From M3007 sp964550795 (GTDB lineage: Bacteria > Bacteroidota > Bacteroidia > Chitinophagales > Saprospiraceae): 64,000 nt of DNA. The stretch covers positions 7,863 to 71,862 of the forward strand of contig CAZKBH010000023.1 in assembly GCA_964550795.1 (NCBI GenBank). Direction: 5' to 3'. Shown here in pieces: positions 9,113-17,217 of this stretch (position 1 is the first letter of the stretch; each line of letters opens with the position of its first letter). Under the pieces are notes generated by a model, which was not told the origin of the DNA, did not search any database, and saw nothing but the letters and a program-made list of their open reading frames with translations. The position numbers were made by a program, and so were the translations under genes.

Positions 9113-9592
9113 TTATTCCCCCTTTACCCTCGTTTCGTACAGCTCAATCCAATCGGCAACACTGATTTTCTGCATCAGTTGGGCAATCAAATCGTAGGGA
9201 ATATCGTCCACTTTTTTGAACCGGATGCAACTTTTGCCCATGTCCAATTTACGTTTGCTGTGTCGGGCATATTCTTCTACAAACCAAAGCAATAAATCCT
9301 CCTGCGCGTACAAGCCCATGTGATACAGCGTGAGTGCGTTTTTGAAATACACCCGGCNNNNNNNNNNGGCAGCAATGCTCACAAAAGGCAGCGGCAGTTT
9401 GGGATCGCAGTGATACCCCGGCGGATACAAGCTGTGTGGCACTACATACCCGATCATCCCGTAGCTCATTTCTTCCCGAAAACCTTCGGGGATGTTTTCG
9501 AGGATGACCTCGCGGAGTTTTTCAAAAGCTCCCCGGCGCGCGTCGTCCACGGCGAGGATGTATTCGGAGGGGGAGGATAGGTTGTGTTGCAT
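9113..9592 (-). CDS. DUF1801 family protein, interrupted by an assembly gap
   Basis: This is a small cytoplasmic protein of the DUF1801 (YdhG-like) family, about 159 residues with four unknown residues. Family features are the N-terminal LREVILENIPEGFREEMSYGMIGYVVP segment, PLPFVSIAA, the TLYHMGLY strand, and the C-terminal GKSCIRFKKVDDIPYDLI stretch. Function is unknown; some relatives bind iron-chelate or act like frataxin-fold proteins. The ten N at 9358-9367 sit between SIAA and a KNALTLYHM segment. In the family these are separated by about one residue (AAQKN), so the RVYF read next to the gap may be unreliable and the true gap may be near zero or negative. Confidence 0.75.
   Translation of the reverse strand: MQHNLSSPSEYILAVDDARRGAFEKLREVILENIPEGFREEMSYGMIGYVVPHSLYPPGYHCDPKLPLPFVSIAAXXXXRVYFKNALTLYHMGLYAQEDLLLWFVEEYARHSKRKLDMGKSCIRFKKVDDIPYDLIAQLMQKISVADWIELYETRVKGE
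9358..9367. other. Scaffold gap (10 N) in the DUF1801 gene
   Basis: A run of exactly ten N, identical in length to three others in the window, marks a scaffold join of arbitrary size. Confidence 0.95.
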
Positions 9593-9614
9593 GAATAGGG
9601 AATTATTAAAAATC

Positions 9615-10691
9615 TCAATTTTTCACATCCAGCGCATCTCGGAGTCCATTGCCCACCATATTGAACGCAAGCACAGTACCGGCAATGGCCAGTGCGGGTG
9701 CCAGCGCGAGCAGGGGTTTGCCACCGAGTGCGTAGCCGTAATTTTCGTTCAACATCGTGCCCCAGGAGGATGCGGGGGGCTGCACACCAAAGCCGAGGTA
9801 ACTCAAGCCGGATTCTACAAGTATAGCGGTCGCAAAATTTCCAGCCGCAACTACCATCACCGGTCCCAAAAGATTGGGCAAAATATGCCGCAACAAAATT
9901 CGTGCATGCCCCAGTCCCATGCTCTGCGCGGCCTCGACAAAAGCCATCTGTTTGATCACCAGCACTTGCCCGCGGACCACCCGCGCCACATCTACCCACA
10001 TCGTGAGGCCCACGGCCAAAAAGATAATCCCGATACCGCGCCCCAAAGCCAAAACCACTGCAAAGACCAGCAGCAGGGTCGGGATGGACCAAACGGTGTT
10101 TACCACAAGCATCACGGCATCATCCACCCGACCACCAAAATACCCGCCCAAGGCACCCAGCAGGATACCAATCCCCAAAGAAATGCCCACCGCAATCAGC
10201 CCGACCAACAAGGAAACCCGGAAGCCCAAAATCAGTCGGCTCAGGGTGCAACGGCCATATTTGTCGGTGCCGAGCGGGAAAATCCTTGTTTGGGTACTGC
10301 TACTTTCCAGTTGATGGAGCGGCAAGGCGGCCAAGGCTCCGTTGGCCCCAAAGTGTTGAAAATGAAGGGAATCTGATACGATTTTGAGGCTGGAAGGCAC
10401 TACGGGAATGCGCTTGCGGGTCAAAGTCTGGCCATTCAAGAGAAAATTGAACCAACTTTGGGCAAAAGTGTCCGTATCAAGTTTAACCTCCAACAGTTCG
10501 GCTCGAAAACCAGGCGGCTGCAAGGCAATTTCAGGCATCTGCGCATTGGCATTGGGCGAATGATCGGGCGCGAGTACATACCCGAACACCGCGACGAACA
10601 CCGCCGCCGACACGAACCACAAACCTGCCACCGCAGGGAGATTGCGCCGAAAACGCCGCCAGGCTTTTTGATATTCTGAATGGGATTCCAC
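9615..10691 (-). CDS. ABC transporter permease, OppC/DppC type
   Basis: The 358-residue inner-membrane permease belongs to the peptide/nickel/opine ABC importer family. The N-terminal cytoplasmic stretch and first membrane segment (residues 22-42, AVAGLWFVSAAVFVAVFGYVLAP) are followed by a periplasmic insert of about 100 residues, longer than usual. Then comes the conserved FPLGTDKYGRCTLSRLILGFRVSLLVGL start of the permease domain and the EAA motif (FVEAAQSMGLGHARILLRHILPN). The pattern GTDxxGRD is seen here as GTDKYGRC. No ATPase or OppB-like partner is next to it, so the rest of the transporter is encoded elsewhere. The substrate is unknown. Confidence 0.88.
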   Translation of the reverse strand: MESHSEYQKAWRRFRRNLPAVAGLWFVSAAVFVAVFGYVLAPDHSPNANAQMPEIALQPPGFRAELLEVKLDTDTFAQSWFNFLLNGQTLTRKRIPVVPSSLKIVSDSLHFQHFGANGALAALPLHQLESSSTQTRIFPLGTDKYGRCTLSRLILGFRVSLLVGLIAVGISLGIGILLGALGGYFGGRVDDAVMLVVNTVWSIPTLLLVFAVVLALGRGIGIIFLAVGLTMWVDVARVVRGQVLVIKQMAFVEAAQSMGLGHARILLRHILPNLLGPVMVVAAGNFATAILVESGLSYLGFGVQPPASSWGTMLNENYGYALGGKPLLALAPALAIAGTVLAFNMVGNGLRDALDVKN

Positions 10692-10717
10692 GGCGGAAAG
10701 ATAAGTCCAGGATGCAC

Positions 10718-12724
10718 TTATTCCCGCACAACCTTTTTCACCAAGCGTCCCTTATTCGTTTCAACAGCGATGAAATACAGTCCGCGTTCGTTCGGCAAGC
10801 GGAGCGGCTCGCCATGGCCTGAAGTTTTGTCCAAAACCATCCGCCCGCCGGAATCCCAAACCTGAATCCGCCGAATTTGAGTATTGCCCAATGGCTGAAC
10901 CTGCACCTGCCCATTGAGCGAAAGCTGCGGAAAAACCCGCACAATGTCCTGATTGTCAAGATTTTTAACCGAAACCGGAGACACAAAAACAGAATCCAGT
11001 GATGCCTCTGCAATCAAGGTCGGCGATTGATCCGCGGCCTCGAACATGGTTCGGAACGTGTCAATTTCGGGGGAAGAAAACGCAAACATGGGGGCCATCC
11101 ATTTGGGCGGCAAACTTTGATACCACACCCGCGCCTTCACACTCAGCCGCCCCGTATAACCATTGTTTGGCAATCGAAAATACAGGATGTCTGAGCCGGA
11201 ACCTTCTGTCCCATTCGGGAAACGATTGAAATTCGGGTCGTTGCCGATGTTGACAATTCGGGTGGTATCGTACACCGGGTCGTCGGTGCGGAAGCCCTGC
11301 GGCGCTAGGCGATTGTCTTTGATGGCCGTCGCCCCACGTTCCAGCACATTGGTAAAAATGCCATCAACATCCACGGGCACCATTTCATAAATCTGCACCT
11401 GATCGGGCTGTGTGATGCGGTCGTAATGCGGTTCGTAGTTTGGATTTTCCCCCACGAGACTGTAATCCGGGTTTGTTTTTCCCGAGTGGAAAATAGTTTC
11501 GCCGGATTCGTTTTTGACTTCAAATTCCACCCAGGCCCGACGAGCCGGGTAGCCGGAGGGGAATTTGTGCCCGGCTTTGTTGCTCAATTGCAGGGAAAAA
11601 TTCATAGAATCATTCATCACACTGCCCGCTTCGAGCTTGATATCCAGGGTTTTATGTTGAAGCATACGCAGCGTAGCAGCAATGGTACTATCAAAATGCA
11701 CGGCTTCAGCGTTGATTTCTAATCTGTCGCGATTGTCGCGCATCAATTTGAGCATGGTCACATTTGATCCCGCGAGTTCATGCAGTCCAAATGGAAATTT
11801 AGCAAACAAAAACTGATACCCGCTCGAAATCACCACCGCATCTGCAATCTGCTGCATGTGACAACTTTGGCAACTGATGTTGTCATGTTGTTTGTCGTAC
11901 CGACTGTTCAGCCATTCATGGTAAGTGGCCTGTTCTACAAAAGTGCTACCGTTGTAATTCCCTTGATTATCAACCGTTTCGGTGATTAACGTATGGCAAC
12001 CGGCACACAACCCAGCATCGCTGATATGGCCTCCGAACTCCGGGGTTATGCCCACGAAATCGCGCATTGGAGGCACAAAAACAAACTCATAGGGGCCGTA
12101 AGCGACCCGGATATAATTGGTGTCAAAATTGAGGTGGCCGGAATGTGGGTCGCCCAGCAAATTGGGCGCTTGGGCATGGCAAGCCTGGCAGGTTACCCCG
12201 TCCAGCCCCAGCGAATCGGTGTACAAATCGGACAGCAGGTAAAACTCTTTTTTGTCGTGAAATTTAGACTGGTAATGCCCGGCAGGCGCGTGGCAGGAGG
12301 TGCATTTATCCTGTAATTGCAGGCTGTGCGCCGGATTGATCATAATCTCGTGGCTCACTTTAGCGCGCCAAAAAGGGTCTTTTGCGCTGTTGGCCATCAT
12401 GGTGCTTCTCCAGTCGTCGTAGATGTTTACGTCTTCGCCAGACGAGGTGATGAAGGCGTTCATGAGCGGGTCGCGGCCGTGGCAGCCTTTGCAACTTTGA
12501 GACGTGGGGAAAAGTATATTGGAGTCTATGAGTCCAACGAGCGAATCGTTGTCCCAGCGTCCGGCGTACACCGCGCTCGTATCATGATCCTTGCCCGCCA
12601 TTTGCCGAAAAAGGGCAATTTCGGCCTCGGAATGGAATTTATATTCGTGATTTTCAACGGGAAACAAAGCGAGGGCAAGCACCACAGACGGTACAACCAA
12701 CGCAAAAATGGTGGACTTTTTCAT
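10718..12724 (-). CDS. Exported pentahaem cytochrome c with T9SS sorting domain
   Basis: The 668-residue protein starts with a signal sequence (MKKSTIFALVVPSVVLALAL) and carries five CxxCH haem-binding motifs at about residues 78 (CKGCH), 141 (CTSCH), 179 (CQACH), 240 (CAGCH) and 285 (CQSCH). The haem part resembles cytochrome c554/NrfA-like multihaem domains. Residues 360-560 form a beta-rich domain (NKAGHKFPSGYPARRAWVEF) found in related proteins where a histidine near the end serves as a distal ligand. The C-terminal 70 residues (QVQPLGNTQIRRIQVWDSGG to KGRLVKKVVRE) are a type IX sorting domain, so the protein is probably delivered to the outer surface. The electron-transfer partner is unknown; with 7356-8990 it is the second secreted cytochrome in this stretch. 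Confidence 0.85.
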   Translation of the reverse strand: MKKSTIFALVVPSVVLALALFPVENHEYKFHSEAEIALFRQMAGKDHDTSAVYAGRWDNDSLVGLIDSNILFPTSQSCKGCHGRDPLMNAFITSSGEDVNIYDDWRSTMMANSAKDPFWRAKVSHEIMINPAHSLQLQDKCTSCHAPAGHYQSKFHDKKEFYLLSDLYTDSLGLDGVTCQACHAQAPNLLGDPHSGHLNFDTNYIRVAYGPYEFVFVPPMRDFVGITPEFGGHISDAGLCAGCHTLITETVDNQGNYNGSTFVEQATYHEWLNSRYDKQHDNISCQSCHMQQIADAVVISSGYQFLFAKFPFGLHELAGSNVTMLKLMRDNRDRLEINAEAVHFDSTIAATLRMLQHKTLDIKLEAGSVMNDSMNFSLQLSNKAGHKFPSGYPARRAWVEFEVKNESGETIFHSGKTNPDYSLVGENPNYEPHYDRITQPDQVQIYEMVPVDVDGIFTNVLERGATAIKDNRLAPQGFRTDDPVYDTTRIVNIGNDPNFNRFPNGTEGSGSDILYFRLPNNGYTGRLSVKARVWYQSLPPKWMAPMFAFSSPEIDTFRTMFEAADQSPTLIAEASLDSVFVSPVSVKNLDNQDIVRVFPQLSLNGQVQVQPLGNTQIRRIQVWDSGGRMVLDKTSGHGEPLRLPNERGLYFIAVETNKGRLVKKVVRE

Positions 12725-12743
12725 AACAGAGACCCTTTAGATT

Positions 12744-12832
12744 GGCTCATGTAGTGCTGGAATCAGCTTGAATTCACCCGGTGACTTCGAGTCACCGGGA
12801 GAATTCAAGCTGATTCCAGCACTACATGAGCC
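12744..12832. repeat. 89-bp near-perfect palindrome with 42-bp arms
   Basis: Arms 12744-12785 and 12791-12832 are complementary at 41 of 42 positions around a five-base loop TTCGA. The inner core GGTGACTTCGAGTCACC is shared, with one base change in the loop, with a smaller palindrome inside the nSTAND1 gene at 61612-61644. It occupies much of the 304-bp gap between the pentahaem cytochrome and the Omp85-like gene. The rest of that gap has no gene. It is a candidate small mobile palindromic element or a very strong RNA hairpin upstream of the cytochrome gene. Confidence 0.9.
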
Positions 12833-13028
12833 TTCAGATTTGATACCGATGCAAGCATGAGCAGTATTTTACTCCATAAAATGCTAGCGGGCAAAAGTCC
12901 AAAGATTCCACGAGCCAGGCCGGAAATAAGTTTGCCAGTGGGCGACAAGTTGCCAAGCGTTAAACGAGCGGGTTCAAGAAAGTGGGGACACCTTTAGCAC
13001 CACTCATTGAGGTGTGCCACACTTTTGT

Positions 13029-14168
13029 TTAAAACGCCTCTCCTGTAAAAATGTAAAAACTCGCCCCTTCTCTTGTAACGCCAACATCCAAACGCACAAA
13101 AATGTCCTTTTTAGGAAAAATCAGGTACCGAAGTCCTGCGCCGCCCGCCAATCGGATCTGACCGGTGTTGAGTTGTTCGAGCGTAGGCGTTACCGCACCC
13201 GCGCTTAAAAAAGCCGCGCCGCCCAGCCGTTTGCTAAATGGAAATGGCAACCAGCGATATTCCGCCTGCGCTGCATAGTATTGGCGATCCCGGAAGCGCC
13301 CGGTGTAATAACCCCGCATCAACGACTCGCTGCCCAACAAACCGAGCATATTAAACGGGGCGTTGCCTTGCACCAAAGACCCGGCTATCTGCCAGGCGAA
13401 CACTCTTTTGGGACTTAATTGGTGGTAACGTCGCAGCTCCGCGCTAAAGGCCTCGAATCCGAAACTGCTACCCATGGCCTGACTGTAATGCAGCCAGGAT
13501 AATTCTGCGAACCAGCCCTCGCGGGTATTGAGCATGTTGGGGCGGGAATCGTACACAAAACTAGGCCCAATGCCCACATTGGTGGAGCCATCTGCCCCGA
13601 CAGGCAGTGGGCGACTCGGTTGTTCCCCGCCAAAATCCACCTGCCTCAGTGATTGCAAGTCTATCTGCGCTCCGGCAAACCAATTGCCTTTGATCTGATG
13701 TAATACACGCTCTCGGAACAGGTAATAGGTGCCGTCCACCACCACGGGGTCTTCTTTGGGGGCATCGGGGCCAACACCATAATAAAACAAGGGAAAACGC
13801 TGCAAACGCGCTTTCCCCAACAACAACCAGCGATCCTGATCGGTATAGATGGCATTGTCTAACCACAGCCCGTACTGGCTGCGCAGGGTGATGAACCCGA
13901 AGGCGGTAACCTCGCTGAGCCGGTTTTTTTCGTAATCATTTTTGGCATGAAACAGCAAGGACGCTGCGATGCCTAATTCCCAGCTAGTCTCCGGAGAAAA
14001 AGCCAAGGTCGGGTATGCCAGAAAACGCGGGCGATCTGGCGGACGATCATCCTTTGTAAAACGGGTGAGTAGCCTGTTAAACCAAGGCTCTGTATCTGTC
14101 TGGGCTGATAAAGCGGTTGTAAACAAAAAGATAGTGGCAAGGGCCAGTAATCGGAGGTTGGTAGCCAT
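13029..14168 (-). CDS. Omp85/BamA-like outer-membrane barrel protein (surface antigen D15 domain)
   Basis: The 379-residue protein has a signal peptide (MATNLRLLALATIFLFTTALSAQ) and then only the beta-barrel half of the Omp85 superfamily, without POTRA domains. Typical barrel signs are alternating hydrophobic strands, the GIGPSFVYDSRPNMLNTREGWFAELSW segment resembling the D15 motif (DxRdn...P.kG), and LGGAAFLSAGAV and GGAGLRYLIFPKKDIFVRLDVGV strands near the C-terminus. Short barrels of this type are common in Bacteroidota and may move lipids or proteins across the outer membrane; the role of this one is unknown. It ends 9 bp after a GTGTGCCACAC motif that recurs after other genes in the window. 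Confidence 0.82.
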   Translation of the reverse strand: MATNLRLLALATIFLFTTALSAQTDTEPWFNRLLTRFTKDDRPPDRPRFLAYPTLAFSPETSWELGIAASLLFHAKNDYEKNRLSEVTAFGFITLRSQYGLWLDNAIYTDQDRWLLLGKARLQRFPLFYYGVGPDAPKEDPVVVDGTYYLFRERVLHQIKGNWFAGAQIDLQSLRQVDFGGEQPSRPLPVGADGSTNVGIGPSFVYDSRPNMLNTREGWFAELSWLHYSQAMGSSFGFEAFSAELRRYHQLSPKRVFAWQIAGSLVQGNAPFNMLGLLGSESLMRGYYTGRFRDRQYYAAQAEYRWLPFPFSKRLGGAAFLSAGAVTPTLEQLNTGQIRLAGGAGLRYLIFPKKDIFVRLDVGVTREGASFYIFTGEAF

Positions 14169-14248
14169 GTGTTTCGGTCGTTTGTAGCCTGGGTCATGGG
14201 ATGGAAAAGGGCTGCAAAGGTACTGGGAATACGCGCATCCACCAATTA

Positions 14249-15511
14249 TCAGCCCCCTACCCTACTCACCTGTCCCCGATAACGCCCAACTACAATCCAA
14301 TAGGTGCCAGTAGGAAACCTGCTTAAATCTATCGTTATTTCTGTTTCTGCACCAATGGGCTGAAGAAGCACTTGTTTTCCGGCAAGATCAAAAACCCGCA
14401 CTTGTTTTGCGTTGGAACCCTCGGGAATTTTTACCCGGACGAAGGAGGCCGTTGGGTTCGGCTCCAAAATCAGTTGTTGCCGGATCGGAACCACTTCTGT
14501 GCTGCTGCTGAGCTCCGGACAATACACCCTTCGTGGATTCAAAATCGCGCTACAAGGAAATCCATATTTATCTTCCGGGTACACGGGCATCGGAGCATCC
14601 GTTTGGAATAAAGGTTTCAGGCCCGGCGGCATGGTCACCTGTTCCGCGCTGCCATTACCGAGGGCAACTGCCTTGGCTGCGGGATTTCCATAAAATGTAT
14701 AATCGCAAAGCGCATCCAGTAACCGATAAAAAGCGTAATAATCCAAGGCATTAAATACCTGAAAGGTGCCCGGAACAGCGTGGTCTGCGGCATAAATATG
14801 CCCTTGCAGGGTATCCGATTTCACTAAAATATAGTCTTTCTCCGAAGCTGGAATATTGATCTGATTGAAAATATCAATCGCCATGCGGTGGTCGTTCACG
14901 GCGTCATCGTCGTACACCTGCATGATGAGCTTGGTGTTAGCCGGGAACGACTGGAGTTGCGCCTGCGTGAGTTCGTAGGAATACCAGGGAGCCAGGGAAA
15001 ACAAAAGGCGTCCGTTTTCGCCCCAGTTGTTTTCCGTGAAACAACGGTGCGAAACACCAAACAACGCCCCGCCACCAAAGGAATGTCCCATAAAACCAAC
15101 CTGTGTGGTATCAATGATTTGCGGGAAAGTCCGTGCAGCCTGCCTAAATCCCGCCAACAGGATGTCGTAACGCTCCACAATACTGGCGCCCGTGGTCGGA
15201 TACGGAACGAATACGATGGCGTAGCCTTTTTTGGCCACGAATTCCAGCATTCCGCCCACATAATTGGAAAAAGTGCCCCCAAATCCATGGGCAAAAAACA
15301 AGGTTGGGACCGCATTGGAAACGCCTTGCGGGTAAAAAACCTCTATCAGCTCCCCGGGGAAATCCGGGCTTGGAAACGATATTTCCTCCACGGCATAAAT
15401 CCCGTCTGCGCCATAACCGGAAGCAGGTTTTGGGAAAAGTGGGTCATCGTACTGGGCAAAAAGGGAAGTAGAGAACAGCGAAAGGGCGAGTAAAAGAAGG
15501 TGTTTGTGCAT
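14249..15511 (-). CDS. Secreted alpha/beta hydrolase (chlorophyllase/dienelactone hydrolase-like) with T9SS sorting domain
   Basis: The 420-residue protein begins with a signal peptide ending near LFAQ. The alpha/beta hydrolase domain covers about residues 35-300: the oxyanion segment FFAHGFGG at 72-79, the nucleophile elbow GHSFGG with Ser144, a probable acid in the VYDDDAVNDHRM region, and a histidine candidate in LQGHIYAADH. The closest families by pattern are chlorophyllase-like and PET-hydrolase-like esterases, which act on ester bonds; the substrate is not predictable. The C-terminal 75 residues (LEPNPTASFVRVKIPEGSNAKQ) are a type IX sorting domain. It is divergent from hmgA with a 148-bp gap. 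Confidence 0.82.
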   Translation of the reverse strand: MHKHLLLLALSLFSTSLFAQYDDPLFPKPASGYGADGIYAVEEISFPSPDFPGELIEVFYPQGVSNAVPTLFFAHGFGGTFSNYVGGMLEFVAKKGYAIVFVPYPTTGASIVERYDILLAGFRQAARTFPQIIDTTQVGFMGHSFGGGALFGVSHRCFTENNWGENGRLLFSLAPWYSYELTQAQLQSFPANTKLIMQVYDDDAVNDHRMAIDIFNQINIPASEKDYILVKSDTLQGHIYAADHAVPGTFQVFNALDYYAFYRLLDALCDYTFYGNPAAKAVALGNGSAEQVTMPPGLKPLFQTDAPMPVYPEDKYGFPCSAILNPRRVYCPELSSSTEVVPIRQQLILEPNPTASFVRVKIPEGSNAKQVRVFDLAGKQVLLQPIGAETEITIDLSRFPTGTYWIVVGRYRGQVSRVGG

Positions 15512-15659
15512 AAATTAATTTTTCAGGTAGATGCCGCAAATCTAGTTGGGTTTAATGCGTGTGCCGTAGATAAATTGACTTCAATCAATCCACGCACTGA
15601 CGCACATCATTCTACAGGCATAAAGTACCGGCGACCTTCGCCGCAAAACTTCTATACGC

Positions 15660-16838
15660 ATGCCTGTTTACCACCACGCTGGCAAAATACCACAGAAACG
15701 GCACACCCAATTCCGCAATCACGCGGGGGTACTTTATCAGGAAGAACTCGTTGGCACTCAGGGCTTTTCGGGTGTTTCTTCGCTGGTGTATCACCTTTAC
15801 CCGCCTACGATTGTCAAGGAAAAAGGTGCGCCGTATTCTGTGGAGCCTACTATTGCGATTGACAAAAATCTTTCTGCCCTCAGCTTCAAAGGTTTTGATT
15901 TGCCTTATGCAAACGACTATCTGGAAAGCCGCAAAACCTTGTTTGTCAACAATGACTTGCACATCGGTTTGGCCGCGCCGCATGAAAGTACCAAGGATTA
16001 CTTTTTCAAAAATGCCGATGCGGATGAGATGATTTTTGTGCACAAAGGCCACGGCTGGGTAGAAACCATGTACGGCCAAATTCCTTTTGAATACGGCGAT
16101 TATATCGTGATTCCGAGGGGGACCATTTACAAAATCCATTTCCTGAGCACCCAAAACCGGTTGCTGTACATCGAGTCGTTTAGTCCCATCGAAATTCCGG
16201 GCAGATACCGCAATCAGTATGGACAAATGCTGGAACACGCGCCGTTTTGTGAGCGTGATTTTAAATTGCCCAAAGACCTCGAAACCCACGACGAGCACGG
16301 CGATTTTCTGGTAAAAATCAAAAAACAGGGCATGATTTACCCCTACACCTATGCCACACATCCGTTCGATGTGGTGGGCTGGGACGGCAATCATTACCCC
16401 TGGGCCATGTCTATCTTTGATTTTGAACCTATTACGGGACGGGTGCACATGCCGCCGCCCATTCACCAGCAATTCGAAGCCGCAGGATTTGTGGTTTGCT
16501 CTTTTGTGCCGCGCTTGTACGATTACCATCCGAAATCCATTCCGGCGCCCTATCACCACAGCAATATTGACTCCGACGAGATCCTCTACTACGTGGACGG
16601 CGATTTTATGTCGCGCAACAACATACACAAAGGCCAACTGACCCTTCATCCCGGCGGTATTCCCCACGGCCCACACCCCGGCGCCATTGAGCGCAGCATC
16701 GGCAAAACCTCTACCGATGAATTGGCCGTGATGATTGATCCTTTCAAACCCATGAAAATCACGCAGGATGCGATGAACATGGAAGTGGAAGATTATTATA
16801 AATCCTGGTTGGAAACCGAAATCAATACCCTGACATGA
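15660..16838 (+). CDS. hmgA: Homogentisate 1,2-dioxygenase
   Basis: This iron enzyme opens the ring of homogentisate to maleylacetoacetate in tyrosine and phenylalanine breakdown. The 392-residue cupin protein has the family's N-terminal FVNNDLHIG, the HKGHGWVETMYGQIPFEYGDYIVIPRGT cupin core, and the C-terminal metal-binding segments APYHHSNIDSDEILYYVDGDF and HPGGIPHGPHPGAIE that supply His and Glu ligands. It is a little shorter than the human enzyme (445), as is usual in the bacterial group. Its stop codon overlaps the start of the DsrE-like gene (ATGA), and hpd follows, so the three form one unit. Confidence 0.94.
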   Translation: MPVYHHAGKIPQKRHTQFRNHAGVLYQEELVGTQGFSGVSSLVYHLYPPTIVKEKGAPYSVEPTIAIDKNLSALSFKGFDLPYANDYLESRKTLFVNNDLHIGLAAPHESTKDYFFKNADADEMIFVHKGHGWVETMYGQIPFEYGDYIVIPRGTIYKIHFLSTQNRLLYIESFSPIEIPGRYRNQYGQMLEHAPFCERDFKLPKDLETHDEHGDFLVKIKKQGMIYPYTYATHPFDVVGWDGNHYPWAMSIFDFEPITGRVHMPPPIHQQFEAAGFVVCSFVPRLYDYHPKSIPAPYHHSNIDSDEILYYVDGDFMSRNNIHKGQLTLHPGGIPHGPHPGAIERSIGKTSTDELAVMIDPFKPMKITQDAMNMEVEDYYKSWLETEINTLT

Positions 16839-17188
16839 AAATATTGATCATCATCAATGATGCGCCCTACGGCTCAGAAAAGGCATACAACGCATTTCGT
16901 TTGGGCAATCAACTCCTAAAAGACCATGAATCGGTCGAATTGAAAGTTTTTCTTTTGGCTGATGCAGTTACCTGTGCTCTTGCAAATCAAAACCTGCCAA
17001 ATGGCTTTTACAATATTGAGCGAATGCTGAAGCTTGTTTTGAATAAAGGAGCGCAGGTGAAACTATGCGGAAGTTGTGCCGAAGCAAGAGGATTGAAAGA
17101 CATTCCCCTGGTTGAAGGAACTGAAATCAGTACGATGGCAGAACTCACCCTATGGGTATTTGACAGCGACAAAGTCTTGACATTTTAA
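16835..17188 (+). CDS. DsrE/DsrF-like family protein
   Basis: The 117-residue cytoplasmic protein has the DsrE fold pattern: an N-terminal strand KILIIINDAPYGSEKAYNAFRLGNQLL, a VELKVFLLADAVTCALANQNLP segment, and a CGSCAEARGL motif near residues 76-85 with two cysteines that could carry persulfide sulfur or redox chemistry. Relatives (YchN, TusD-like) act in sulfur relay, but many lone members have no known role. It is translationally coupled to hmgA by a four-base overlap and precedes hpd by 29 bp, so it is likely expressed with tyrosine catabolism. Its part in that pathway is not established. Confidence 0.82.
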   Translation: MKILIIINDAPYGSEKAYNAFRLGNQLLKDHESVELKVFLLADAVTCALANQNLPNGFYNIERMLKLVLNKGAQVKLCGSCAEARGLKDIPLVEGTEISTMAELTLWVFDSDKVLTF

Positions 17189-17217
17189 ACGGTTTGAAAC
17201 CTTCAATTTTTTGAAAA

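Noticed and set aside
15612..16676. 354-residue minus-strand frame across hmgA
   Set aside because: It is antisense to a well conserved enzyme and rich in His/Val/Arg as expected of a reverse frame.
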